Positions 1-10,515 of a stretch of DNA of 64,000 nt are shown here, piece after piece. Made by a program: the position numbers and the translations under genes. The DNA is from Bathynomus jamesi (lineage: Eukaryota > Arthropoda > Malacostraca > Isopoda > Cirolanidae). The number at the start of each line of letters is the position of its first letter. The stretch's first letter is position 1. The stretch spans positions 62,001-126,000 of the forward strand of contig JAJOZX010006155.1 of NCBI GenBank assembly GCA_023014485.1. Reading direction: 5' to 3'. The notes under the pieces were generated by a model. It saw only the letters and a program-made list of their open reading frames with translations, had not been told where the DNA came from and did no database searches.

Positions 1-1
1 T

Positions 2-319
2 AGGATTGATGTTGCCTCCCGTCACTCGATGTTGGTAACGATGGTAGGAGACAACGACTCGTATAGGCCCAATACGAGAATGCTTGACCTTTTGGAGAGA
101 TATAGGGGGTTAATTAGGTCCCTGAAGGCGAGGTCAGATAGGTCTTTAGTTGTAGGTATTACCCTTAGGGTCGGTTTGGGTCTCAGGATTACGTCAAAAA
201 TAATATTTTTGAATACTAAATTAGAAGAGATTTGTGCTGAGGAAAATGTACCCTTCGTAAAGCTGTGGTCAGAATTCAGTGATCCTAGCCTTTTTATAAA
301 AGATGGGGTGAAAAAATAG
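2..319 (+). pseudogene. L1 ORF1 C-terminal part: SGNH/GDSL-type esterase domain
   Basis: The frame is open from the window start to the stop at 317-319. It shows an SGNH block III-like motif (VGDND, near 47-61) followed by a helix-rich stretch and FIKDGV near the end, where the family has its catalytic Asp-x-x-His block; the histidine is lost here because the reading runs into KK-stop. In CR1-type LINEs this esterase domain belongs to ORF1p, which binds RNA and possibly lipid or membrane. The better preserved counterpart is the L3 copy at 13,339-14,210. Assignment rests on the motif plus the position directly upstream of the endonuclease. Confidence 0.7.
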
Positions 320-335
320 TTTAAAACGCTGACCC

Positions 336-1530
336 GTGGTAAAAAATAACTTAAACGTCTTTTATTGTAACGTGCGTAATATTAGAAATAAATTAAATGG
401 ATTTAAGGTGATAATTTATTCCGGCAACTAAGATATAGTTGCTATCACTGAAACGTGGTTAAACACCCTGACTCGGGACTTGTTGGGAACTTCATATACC
501 GGGTTTTAAACTCTTTACTAATGATAGGTTACATAGGATTGGTGGTGGCGTTTTGCTCTACATTCTTAATTCCCTTAGGCAGTCGAGGTTAAGATAGATT
601 TTCCGGCAGCAATTAATGCGGTATGCGTTGAAGTTAGGGCGCGTAGTATTAGTTTTAATTTTGTTGTTGTTTATAGACCTCCCGTTCAACCCCTCGATAC
701 CGATACTAGATTTTACACACTTGGGTAACTTTAGTAATAATCGGGATAGTATAGTTGTCGGAGACTTTAACTGCTCTAACGTTAATTAAGAGATTTTTAC
801 TGCTAACGATAAGGGTTTGAGATTGATTGAGTTCATGGAAGATAATTTTTTACGACAGATGGTTACCGAACCAACGCGCGGTGACAATATCTTAGACGTG
901 GTGATGACGAACGTCGAAAATATAGTCGAAGGTTTAGAAGTAGGCTAGAGTTTAGGATGTAGTGATCATCAAATAATTAGGTTTAAGCTATTGATAGAAA
1001 ACAGTAAGGATAGTAACGTAATAGAAATCCCTGATTTTCGTAGGGCCAATTTTGATAGTTTTGCGGATAGGATGAGAGTAGTGGACTGGGATAACTTATT
1101 TATAGGTAATGACGCAAATTTGCATTGGGAGGCGTTTAAAGATAGTTTCTTGCATATCGAAAGGGAGTTTATTCCTTGTAGACCCAAGCGCGCTAGAAAT
1201 CATGGTATGCCCAAGTGGTGGACTAAGGAAATAGGCGAGTTGATAAACGAGCGTAACAGAGCGTATAGACTCAATAAGCGCAATGGCATGGTAGCTAATG
1301 TTGATAGATATATCGAGCTTCGACGTCAGGTTAAAAGATCAGTTAGGAATGCTAAGCGTAATTTAGAGATACTTATAGCTGCGGATAGTAAACATAACCC
1401 AAAAAAGTTTTTCGATTACGTGAATAATCGTAAGCCGATACAAGATAATATAGGCCCTTTCGTGGACGTTGATGGCGCTTTGGCTTCCGACGCTCAGGCG
1501 ATGGCGGATATTTTTTAATAACTTTTTTTG
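336..1530 (+). pseudogene. L1 ORF2 N-terminal part: apurinic-like endonuclease and linker
   Basis: Translation in shifting frames gives the endonuclease landmarks in order: NVFYCNVRNIRNK near 350-400, ITETWL near 445-465, VVGDFNCSN near 752-780 (the GDFN motif) and CSDHQ near 957-970 (the SDH motif). The linker region that follows is open at 991-1518 and contains KWWTKEI and RNRAYRLNKRN. Several stops (e.g. around 430, 510 and 735) and frameshifts break it. The domain nicks target DNA for target-primed reverse transcription. The linker is shared with L5 at 34,590-35,157, which supports the reading frame. Confidence 0.8.
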
Positions 1531-3096
1531 CGACAGTTTTTACCGTAGAAGACGTCAATAATGTCCCCGATGTGGACGATATCGTTCCATTTAGCAGCGA
1601 GACTATTTTGGATGAAATAACTGTTTACGAGGGTGAGATTGCGCATTGTATCGATAGGCTAAAAGTTAGCAAGGCTCCAGACCCTGTCGCGTTTTATCCT
1701 AGACATCTGAAAGATTTGAAAGACGTTATCGTAGGTCCCTTAACGAAGATTTTTAATCAGTCACTGGAAACGGGGATTATTCCTGAAGACTTTAAATTAG
1801 CTAACGCCACATTGCTAGAAATTATAGGCCCATTAGCTTAACGTCAATTGTCGGTAAACTTTTGGAATCCGTAGTTAGGGATCGTATCATCGATCACTTA
1901 GGAAGTCGCGATTTGATCAATAGTAGTCAGCATGGGTTTCGACGCCATAAATTTTATTTAACTAATTTGTTAGAATTTTATAACAAAGTAGTGCGCGAAT
2001 ACGATAGGCATAGAGCGGCATAGAGCGTTCGGCATAGAGCGTTCGATACAGTTCCCCATAGAAGATTAATCGCAAAGGTTAAAGCGCACGGTTATACGCG
2101 GTCAGGTAGCTAACTGATTAAAGGAATGGCTTCGTGCTAGGAGACAGAGGGTCGTTGTTGATGGTAGTGAATCGGGGTGGTTGGATGTTGGTAGCGGTGT
2201 CCCACAGGGTTCAGTGTTAGGCCCATTGCTATTCGTAATTTACATTAACGACATAGATGTAGGATTGACTAGTAACGTGTCAAAATTCGCAGACGATACT
2301 AAAACAGGCGGTAAGGTTGTTAACGAGGAAGATAGAAATAGGCTCCAAGACCATGTAAATAGGATTATGGAGTGGACGGATAAGTGGCAGATGCAATTTA
2401 ACGTTGACAAATGTACAGTTTTGCATATAGGGTTCTCGTAACAATAATTTCACGTACACGATGGATTTTAGAGAGTTAGCGAGCGTTGACGAGGAAGTAG
2501 ATTTAAGCGTACGCGTATCTAAGGATTTAAAAGTTAGGAACCAGTGCCTGCAGTCTTGCGCAAAAACTAATAGGATGTTAGGCTTCATAGCGCGTAGTTT
2601 CGAATTTAAATCAACGAATATTATATTGCCCTTTTACAAGTCCCTAGTAAGGCCTCATTTAGAATATGTCGTTCAGTTTTGGTGCCCGTATTTGCGTGAG
2701 GATATTGATAGGTTGGGAAGGGTTCAGCGTCGCGCCACGAAACTAATTCCGTCATTGCGCAACAAGCCTTCTGAAGATAGGATTAAAGAGTTAGACTTGC
2801 ATTCACTCGAAACTTGGAGATTAAGAGGCGAGCTTATTGAACTTTTCAAAATCGTCAATAAAATCGATAACGTAAATTTGGATAAACTGTTCACTTTCGA
2901 TAATAGCAATACTCGTAATAATGGATTTAAATTGCGTGGCAGACGTTTATTACTAATATCGCTAAAATCTTGGTTACGTTTAAAGTAATTGATAAATGGA
3001 ATAATCTTCCCACGTCAGTCGTGAACTCTACCAGCGTTAGTGTGTTTAAGAACCATTTAGATAGGCATTTTAAAAATATTAACGTTGTGACATGCC
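1530..3096 (+). pseudogene. L1 ORF2 C-terminal part: reverse transcriptase
   Basis: Broken reverse transcriptase in pieces at 1572-1841, 2181-2441, 2461-2988 and 2970-3096. Recognisable RT blocks are ITVYEGEIAHCIDRLKVSKAP (block near 1615-1680), GVPQGSVLGPLLF near 2196-2235 and the catalytic FADDTK near 2289-2306. The C-terminal region PHLEYVVQFWCP ... RVQRRATKLIPSLRNK is typical of CR1/L2/jockey-like RTs of arthropods. Frameshifts fall near 1530, 1825, 2000-2130, 2440 and 2970. The last codons merge into the A-rich start of the 3' UTR near 3096. Compared with L6 the C-terminal end is shortened by a small deletion. Confidence 0.9.
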
Positions 3097-3608
3097 AGCA
3101 AAAAAAAAAAAATTGGACCAACACGAACTTAGATGTAGCTCGTAGCGTAAACTATCCCACTTTTTGTTTTTATTTTTTTTCTCTCCTTATTTGCAAGGCT
3201 GTAACTCTTCATTGCATGTCTGTAGTTTGCATGGTATGATAGTGTTTGAATTAAGAATGTTTTGCATGGTTGGTAATGCGTTCTTATTTTACTTCTTTTC
3301 ATCTTCCACCCCTTTCCGGCAGAGTGGGCTGCATCCTTACCTCCCTATGGAGTGGAGGACCGGTCTGCAACAGCTGGAAGTATTCTCTTCGACTATTTTT
3401 TTCCGACTTGTCGGCAGTGGCTGGCGGATGATGATGGTGTCTTTCTTTCTCTTTTTCTGAATGAGTTTTAACCTACGAGAGATAGGTTTTGCTACTTACT
3501 TAACCCCATATTCTCTTCTTTTACCCCTTACTTTCTTCTTTCTCTCGGGCTAACCTTGGAGTGGATCTTAGGGTATTTGCTAGCCTTAGCTTCTGTAGAT
3601 CTGTAGAT
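3097..3608 (+). repeat. L1 3' UTR ending in CTGTAGAT octamers
   Basis: Non-coding tail shared with L5 (35,213-35,677) and L6 (56,821-57,300, reverse strand). It is T- and pyrimidine-rich and ends in TTAGCTTCTGTAGATCTGTAGAT. The two tandem CTGTAGAT units at 3593-3600 and 3601-3608 mark the probable priming end used by the reverse transcriptase. No gene is visible in it; ORFs on either strand are shadows. Confidence 0.8.
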
Positions 3609-3928
3609 GCTTCCTCTTGAAGCTGAAGGAGCAATGGAAGGTCCTCAGCTTCACTGTCTGACCCATCATCTTGGCGTGTAGTTGCCTTGGGTGGAGGTGG
3701 TGATGTTTGCGGGCGAAAAAATAAGAGTGTTGTCTGTTTTCCCCGCATCGTCTTCTCTTTATACAGCTGCTTGTAGTAACTGAGTAGATCAGTTAGCCCT
3801 CTACAGAACTGCATATTTCGTTCACGATTAGGATCATTCTGTGTGAAGATGTCCATCATTTGATCTACATGGACAAAAGCTTGCCATAAAAATCGCACAA
3901 TCTTGCATTGTTTTTGCTTGTAGGGCAT
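3609..3928 (-). pseudogene. Tigger/pogo transposase C-terminal fragment
   Basis: About 107 codons of real sequence, reading from 3928 down to the LINE junction: MPYKQKQ, then VDQMMDIF, a DP-x-R-E-R turn, DLLSYYKQLYKEK, and a low-complexity acidic tail (DDGSDSEAEDLPLLLQ). This arrangement of a helical stretch with 'YKxLYxEKK' followed by an acidic tail is what I know from the C-termini of DDE_1 (CENP-B/jerky/Tigger) transposases; the DDE core itself is absent. The open frame continues into LINE 3' UTR to 3521, which is not part of the gene. Confidence 0.5.
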
Positions 3929-4097
3929 TTAATATAGTCCGTATCATTGCTCAGCAGTGAAATTTCATTTTTAACTTTTCCGAAAAAATTTCCCTAACTG
4001 CGGAATTTTGTCCGTATAACGGACCTCGTTACTAAAATAAAATTTCCGTAAGTGTGAAATTCCGTACAAAGGGGTTCCGCAAAACGAGGACTACCTG
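3609..4097 (-). mobile_element. Tigger/pogo-like DNA transposon remnant
   Basis: On the right the segment ends in ACGAGGACTACCTG at 4084-4097 followed by TA (4098-4099). Read on the reverse strand this is CAGGTAGTCCTCGT, which resembles Tigger/pogo TIRs. Inside, on the reverse strand, is a transposase C-terminus (3609-3928). Because the TIR sits on the 5' side of a C-terminal fragment, the element is internally deleted. The other end has been replaced by the LINE L1 3' end at 3608. Confidence 0.65.
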
Positions 4098-4224
4098 TAC
4101 TGCCCAACCTTTATACTTTCTTTGGAGAAAATCACTCGACACAGAACATACCTCACTTTTATTAAAATATTAAAAGACGCGAACATTGCCTCCTTATTCA
4201 GAGGTAACAGAGCAATGCCTAAAA

Positions 4225-4840
4225 ATATCGCCCAGTAGCTCTCACGTCTCGTCTTATAAAGTGCTTCGAATGGGTGATTACTGACAAAAGTACTTACTAC
4301 CTAAAAGAAAAGAAGTTATTCAATTCGAACCAACATGGCTTTAGGACTGGAAGATCATGCCCATCACAGTTAGACCATCAGAAGAAAATACTGGAAACAT
4401 TGTGTCTAGGACAAAACATAGGTATAATATATACTGATTTTGCTAACGCCTTCGATAAATGTGATCATGGAATTATAGCATGATGAATATTTAACTTTCT
4501 GACAACAGAATATAGAAAGTGGTAATAAATAGAGTCAAATCTCGTCTCAGAAGTTGTAAGCTTTGTTCCACAAGGAACAGTATTAGTTCCCTTGCTATTA
4601 ATAATTATAGACACTGATGCAAATATTGACAGTATCGCATCATGTTTTGCAGGATGACACAAAAATATACAAGAAAATATCAAACAAAGATAATATAGAA
4701 AAATTACAAAAGTACATTGAAACATTGTTCAGGTGGGCAGAAATCACCACTATAAGGTGCAACGAAGAAAATTTTCAACTTATAAGATATAGTAACAAGA
4801 AGGAGCTACAGAGTAAAGGGAAGAACACAATACAATACAA
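4225..4840 (+). pseudogene. Reverse transcriptase fragment of a second LINE type
   Basis: The translation shows LTSRLIKCFEW near 4230-4270, NSNQHGFRTGRSC near 4322-4360, YTDFANAFDKCDHGII near 4431-4478 (RT motif A, catalytic Asp in TDFANAFD), a damaged block near 4560-4610, and a DDTKIYKKIS remnant near 4653-4680 (motif C with the first residues lost). The sequence between motifs A and C is compressed, so there is an internal deletion plus frameshifts. The FDKCDHG signature and spacing differ from the CR1-like copies in this window, so this is another clade; I cannot name it. No 5' or 3' end is visible. Confidence 0.8.
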
Positions 4841-4848
4841 ACGGCGCC

Positions 4849-4932
4849 AGAAAAATTCGGTCCTGAAAATTTGGTCCCGGAAAACTCTGTCCCGAGTACT
4901 GGGTCCCAGAAAATTCGGTCCCAGAAAAAACC
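4849..4932. repeat. 15-bp minisatellite (GAAAATTCGGTCCCG)n
   Basis: Five or six imperfect 15-bp units: GAAAATTTGGTCCCG, GAAAACTCTGTCCCG, a diverged unit, GAAAATTCGGTCCCA and so on. It lies about 320 bp past the 3' end of the MULE transposase at 5252 and before it on the map. The other MULE in the window also has 15-bp minisatellite ends, so this array may be the subterminal repeat of MULE copy 1. Confidence 0.75.
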
Positions 4933-5251
4933 CGTAAAAAAACTATTTTAATTTTGAAACAGTAAAAAGCAGTATTTAATTTAAATCATGTATTTTAATT
5001 CAGTTTAAAAGAACTAAAATGCACATAAATAACATTAGTCAATCACAGATTAATTCAGGTTAAAAAAAATGTACACTAATAACATTAGTCGAACGAACCG
5101 CTAATAATAGCGAACCGCAGGTCGAATACCGCACCATACCCTTGAGCCCCTCTGGCAATTAATATTAAGCGATTAGTTTAAATCAGTTTAAAATTTAGTC
5201 AAACAATCAAATTAGTTCTGTTTAAAATATATGTACACCAATAACATTAGT
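4933..5251. repeat. AT-rich stretch with three direct repeats
   Basis: Holds three imperfect copies of a ~40-bp segment containing ATAACATTAGTC (near 5030, 5082 and 5245), each preceded by TTTAAAA...ATG(C/T)ACA. The last copy overlaps the stop codon region of the MULE transposase, so the repeats probably derive from the end of that element. No gene is seen. Confidence 0.55.
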
Positions 5252-6582
5252 CAAAGACAGTAAGATTAGGTGCAATAGCCTTCAAAAAAGCCATTTTGTC
5301 GCTGCAATCATACTGTTGCACAATATTCTTGAAACGCAAGTCGTTTGTCCTTTATTTTCTCTTTTTATAGGGTCTATCGCCGCGACGAATATGAGCTCTT
5401 TTTGTCTGCACAAGCGATTCTTCCATTTGCAGGGCAGCATTGAGTTTCCATAATTTGGATCACAGCTCATCACAGAACACCCAAGGCACAATGAAATGCT
5501 TCCAGTACATTGTTAGTCCTCGGCAAATCCTTAATAACTCTGCGATGAACATTCCACAGAGAAATTTCAAACATAGGTGTTTCACGACGCCTGCGCCTAC
5601 CCCTAAGGACACCTACATATGTCAACTTGAAAAAGCTAATAAATTGTATTGGTATAGATTCATCATCACACAATTCTTCGAACGCATCGACTACATCTTC
5701 ACAAAAGGGAAAGAGCACAGAACATTCTGATTTTTAAAGAAAAATTGTTGTCCGTATTGTATTGAACCTTCAATCCAAGTCCACAAATTTTACGGTAGAT
5801 ACTTTGGCATAAATGAAAGAAACAGCCAATTGTAGTACAGCCTGCAAAAGTACGGCAACAACTGTTATGAACAGCTCTTTCAAAATCAAGCATTATCTGA
5901 ATAGGCTTCAGGCTTCAGACTTCGTCGCAGTTCTAATAATGTTGCAAAAAGCTTATCATATGTCACCCCAGTTTTATTCGGTAGAAGAATGACAGTTCAT
6001 TCATTCGTGCATGTACGCAGAACAACTGATACCATCCATTTGGAGAGGTCTTAAACGTGCCATCCATTCCTATATAAGATGAAGCCACCAAGTCACCAAG
6101 CCCAGTATCTGTGGCAAAAATCAAAATCCTGTTGTTATCATCACTGCCACTATCACTTTGTAAAAAGAGGTCACCGTTTGGTAAGTAACAATAATTATCA
6201 GGTATGGCAAATCCGGTACGATGCACCGGCAATGGTGGAATCCCAGATGCTTCATGTCGCCAATTTGTGACAGACCGTGAAAGTGTCGAAGCGTTGTCAA
6301 TTGAGTACGCGTGTCACCGTCCAAATCATGTACAGCTTCAGATAAAAGAAGTCGAGTACGCGATGTCATGCCAGTATTTACCTTCGCTTTCATTTCTTGA
6401 ACTGCAACTCTTGCCTGAACCTCAGATGAACTTGTGTTCCTCGACGTAGGCAATAACATGTGACACTCCGGTATCAGATACAGTATGTGCAGAAGCTTTG
6501 CATTTGTATTTGTCTTTTTACCATTACTTATTCGGACTATAGTGGATTTAATTATCCCAGAAGAGTTCCTTGTTCCATGCAT
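5252..6582 (-). pseudogene. MULE (Mutator-like) transposase, copy 1, broken
   Basis: Reverse-strand fragments collect into one Mutator-type transposase. 6121-6582 holds a decayed N-terminus with FLYWCH-like remains. 5963-6232 holds NRILIFATD then GMDGTFKTSPNGWYQLF, with the first catalytic Asp at 6062-6064. Then follow NKTGVTYDKLFATLLELRR and FERA...CFFHLCQS (5699-5893; second catalytic Asp in LDFE). The region PRTNNVLEAFHCAL (5470-5520) is a MULE hallmark, and the C-terminus reaches a stop at 5252-5254. At least four frameshifts separate the pieces. The 5' side is cut off by a (TA)n tract. The product would have been a DDE transposase acting in the nucleus; this copy is dead. Confidence 0.85.
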
Positions 6583-6596
6583 GGTCTGTGTGTATC

Positions 6597-6990
<394 letters not shown>

Positions 6991-6992
6991 AT

Positions 6993-9025
6993 ATATGGGG
7001 AACTCGAACGCAAAACTAATGTGGGAATCGTTCGAAACAGTACTTAGGACTATAAATGAGGAATGTGTACCGTACAAAATTAAGCGTGCGAAAGTAAACA
7101 ACAAGCAACTGTGGTTTACTTCTAGAGTAGGAGACATTATAAAGAGTAGAGATAGGGCTTATAGGCAACATAAATGCGATAAAGACAATTTGTTGTTACG
7201 AAACAACTACATATCTCTAAGGCGTGAAGCGAAAAGTGTAATAAAAAAGTCCAAGCGCGAATTTGAAATCTCCATAGCTCGTGACGGTAAAGAAAGCCCC
7301 AAGCGATCCTTCAATACGTCAACAATAGAAATCCAGTAAAAAGTGTATTGGAGCCGTTGAAAAATGTAAACGGAGATCTAGTTTCTGAAAACAAGGAAAT
7401 GGCTACCTTGCTAAGCGAATTTTTTACGTCAGTTTTTACTATAGAAGATGTAACGAATATCCCTACGGTCATAGACATAATACCTTTTGATAATGGTAAT
7501 ATTTTCTATAAAATTGTGGTTAGTGAAGGGGAAGTAATGCGCTATATTGATAAAATGAAAAAGCGTAAATCACGGGCCCGATTCCATATATCCCATACAA
7601 CTAAAAGAATTAAAAGAGAGCATTGCTGTGCCGCTAACAAAGATTTTTAATGCGTCTATTTCTCAGGGGTGCGTACCAGATAATTTCAAGTTAGCAAACG
7701 TAACACCTATCTTTAAGAAAGGCGATAAAGGTGCGGCGGGAAATTATGGGCCAAACAGTTTAACGTCTGTTGTAGGTAAGCTACTGGAATCAATAATTAG
7801 GGATCGTATATTCGAACACTTAGAATTGCATAAACTAGTTAGAAATACGCAGCACGGTTTTAGGCAAAACAAATCTTGCTTAACTAATCTTTTAGAATTT
7901 TTCTAAAGCGTGGTTGACGTTTACGATAGACATCGGGCGGTTGATGTAGTGTATTTAGATTTTCAAAAAGCATTCAACACCGTGCAGCACAAAAGACGCA
8001 TTGAAAAAACTAAGGCTCAATGAATCAGGGGTGAAGTAATAAATTGGATAGAAGAGTAGTTGCGAGGTAGGAAACAGAGGGTGGTCGTTGATGGAGCGGA
8101 GTCGTGTTGGGCTAATGTAGCAAGTGGCGTTCCTCAGGGTTCTGTATTGGGCCCCTTGCTTTTTTTTTATATATATTAACGATTTAGATGTCGGCCTTGT
8201 CAGTACAGTTTCAAAGTTTGCGGATGACACGAAGCTGGGTGGTAGGGCGATTAATGACGAAGATAGAGGTAAAATCCAGGAAGATCTCAATAAAATCGTT
8301 GATTGGTCAGTCACATGGCAAATAAGATTTAACGTTGATAAGTGCAAAATTTTGCATATAGGTTCGCGTAACGGTAATTTTGCGTGTAGTATGTCAGGGA
8401 AAGAGTTAACAAGTGTAGATGAGGAAAAAGATTTAGGAGTTATAGTCACTGGTGATTTAAAAGTAGCGAAACAAAGTACAGCAGCGGTTAATGAGGCGAA
8501 CAAAGTGTTAAGTTTTGTAGCTCGGAATTTTGAGTACAAATCGCGCGATATTATAGTTCCTCTTTATAAATCATTAGTTAGACCCCATTTGGAGTACGCG
8601 ATCCAATTTTGGAATCCGCATACGCGCAAAGATATGGACAAAATCGAAAGAGTTCAAAGACGAGCAACTAAGATGATTCCGTCGCTTAGGTCAAAGTCGT
8701 ACGAGGATAGGCTTAAGGAGTTAAAATTGACTACACTCGAGACTCGGAGGCTAAGGGGTGATCTAATCCAGGTTTTCAAAATTATGAATGGGTTCGATAA
8801 CGTAGATAGAGATAGCTTTTTCGAAATATCTCAATATAATAGGACTAGAAATAACCGATGTAAGTTGACAAGTAGAAGGTTCGAGACAACAGTTGGGAAA
8901 AACTTTTTATGCACAGAATAGTAAATAGGTGGAATAGTTTGCCGGTAGAAGTAATTAGTAGCACGTCTATAAACATGTTTAAAAATCGATTAGACGCATA
9001 TGTTGATAGATTGGGTATAGTTTAA
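6993..9025 (+). pseudogene. L2 ORF2: linker and reverse transcriptase, frameshifted
   Basis: 6996-7338 contains NSNAKLMWESFE and LWFTSRVGDIIKSRDRAYR (linker). 7348-7906 contains the RT N-terminal blocks (EVMRYIDKMKKRKS, PDNFKLANVTPIFKKGDK, QHGFRQNKSCLTNL). The part near 7900-8160 has stops. 8124-8921 contains SKFADDTKLGGRAIND (catalytic FADD near 8217-8228) and RVQRRATKMIPSLRSK. The C-terminus in another frame (NRWNSLP...YVDRLGIV) ends at the stop 9023-9025. Frameshifts lie near 7340, 7600, 8120 and 8912. The encoded enzyme would have copied its own RNA at a nicked target. It cannot be made from this copy. Confidence 0.9.
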
Positions 9026-9784
9026 GGTAGTAAAATTAAGGCTTTGTGGTGATAGATCCCACAGCTCAACACAAGTGTTGTGGGATATAGGGAGGCAGCA
9101 TCTTGGATTAGGGGATACTCTCTGTCCTTACACACCCCATTTAAAGAGATTCCTCTGCCGAACGGTGCCCCCCATAGTACTGTGAGGTATTGAAAAACTC
9201 ATGATCTTCACTTGCCCACAAACACCTTTAAATGGGACACCCAAAATGGGTGCACACACATTTCTACAATACTGTAGTCATTACAGCCACACCTACACTT
9301 TTCCTCCTAAATATATATATTGTAATGTATATGGTTGTAAATTTTGACTTGGTCCGCAATCGATATGGACCGTGACTTATTTTTCGTTGGCAAGGAACTA
9401 GTATTGATGGATACCGTAATGAAATTGACTGGATTCTTTGGATCTGATATATTTGCATGTCGGTTATAAACAGATATAGAGTGTAGCATATTTGTGGATA
9501 GTAGTCTATTATGACTTGATCCACTGGATGCAGAGAATATCTTTAGTTTTAAATCGATAATTAATTATTTTTAAATTGATAATTAATTATTTAGTTTGGA
9601 AAAATTGGTCGTTGCCAATGTACAGACAGTTGTTACATAAATTTCTTATGCTCTTGTGGTTCGGAACCCAAGTAAAATTGTAGGTCTCCTCCGCCACCAC
9701 GGAGGACATACACAATACACAATTACGAACACAGTTAAGTAGACCAGCCATGAGTGGATCCTAGGGTCTTTGTTGGTGTGGAAC
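9026..9784 (+). repeat. 3' UTR of LINE L2
   Basis: Sequence shared with the L3 3' UTR (9848-10,515) and the L4 3' UTR (18,620-19,389) in opposite orientation. It includes a near-perfect stem GATCCCACAGCTC...GTGTTGTGGGAT around 9054-9090. No coding potential is visible. Confidence 0.85.
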
Positions 9785-9799
9785 TTTATAACATTATAA

Positions 9800-9847
9800 C
9801 ATTATTATATATATATATATGTAATATATATATTACATATATATATG
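9800..9847. repeat. (TA)n tract between LINE tails L2 and L3
   Basis: TATATA with a central GTAATATATATATTAC palindrome. It forms the centre of the tail-to-tail L2/L3 arrangement. Confidence 0.9.
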
Positions 9848-10515
9848 GTCTACCTAACTGCGTACGTAATTGTGTATTGCGCATGTCCTCCGTGGTGGCA
9901 GAGGGGACCTACAATTTTATGTGGGTTCCGAACCACAAGAACATAAGAACATGAGAAATTTTTATAGTGGGCACACTAGGGACCACTTCGTCCCATTGAG
10001 GTTGCTGCATATGTAAAAACTGCCTGTACATTGGCAACAACCAATTTTTACAAAACTAAATAATTATCAATTTAAAATTAATTAATTATTTTATCAGATC
10101 CAAAGAATCCAGTCAATTTCATTACGGTATGCATTACTACCAGTAACTTGCTAACCAAAAATAAGTCTCGGTCCATATCAATTGCGGACCAAGTCACAAT
10201 TTACAACCATATACATTTCCATATATACAGTTAGGAGGAAAAGTGTAGGTGTGGCTGTAAAGACTACAGTATGTAGAAATGTGTGACCACCCATTTTGGG
10301 TCTCCCATTTAAAGGTGTTTGTGGGGCAAGTGAAGATCAGGAGTTTTTCGATACCTCACAGTACTATGGGGGGCACCTCTCGGCAGAGGAATCTCCTTAA
10401 ATGGGGTGTGTAAAGACAGAGAGTATCCCCTAATCGAAGATGCTGCCTCCCTATATCCCACAACACTTGGTTTGAGCTGTGGGATCTATCACCACAAAGC
10501 CTTAATTTTACTAAC

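Larger units (their letters stand above)
1..3608 (+). mobile_element. CR1-like LINE copy L1, truncated at the window edge
   Basis: A non-LTR retrotransposon copy in the order SGNH esterase tail (ORF1), exonuclease-endonuclease-phosphatase type endonuclease, reverse transcriptase and 3' UTR. It ends at 3608 in two direct octamers CTGTAGAT (3593-3608), the kind of short 3' repeat typical of CR1-clade LINEs. The coding part is broken by many stops and frameshifts, so the copy is dead. Copies L5 (34,578-35,677) and L6 (56,821-59,137) share its coding and 3' UTR sequence. The 3' end is inserted in a Tigger-like remnant. The 5' end lies outside the window. Confidence 0.9.
6993..9808 (+). mobile_element. 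CR1-like LINE copy L2, 5'-truncated
   Basis: Starts abruptly after the (TA)n tract in the linker between endonuclease and RT, runs through the RT, a ~760-bp 3' UTR and ends in octamers TTTATAAC-ATTATAAC-ATTATTAT (9785-9808), which pass directly into another TA tract. It is the same subfamily as L3 and L4. It faces L3 tail to tail, so the two form a large imperfect palindrome. Confidence 0.9.

Noticed and set aside
9264..9524. 86-codon reverse-strand ORF (also 18,973-19,194 on the other strand)
   Set aside because: It lies in the LINE 3' UTR and is not kept open in all three copies.
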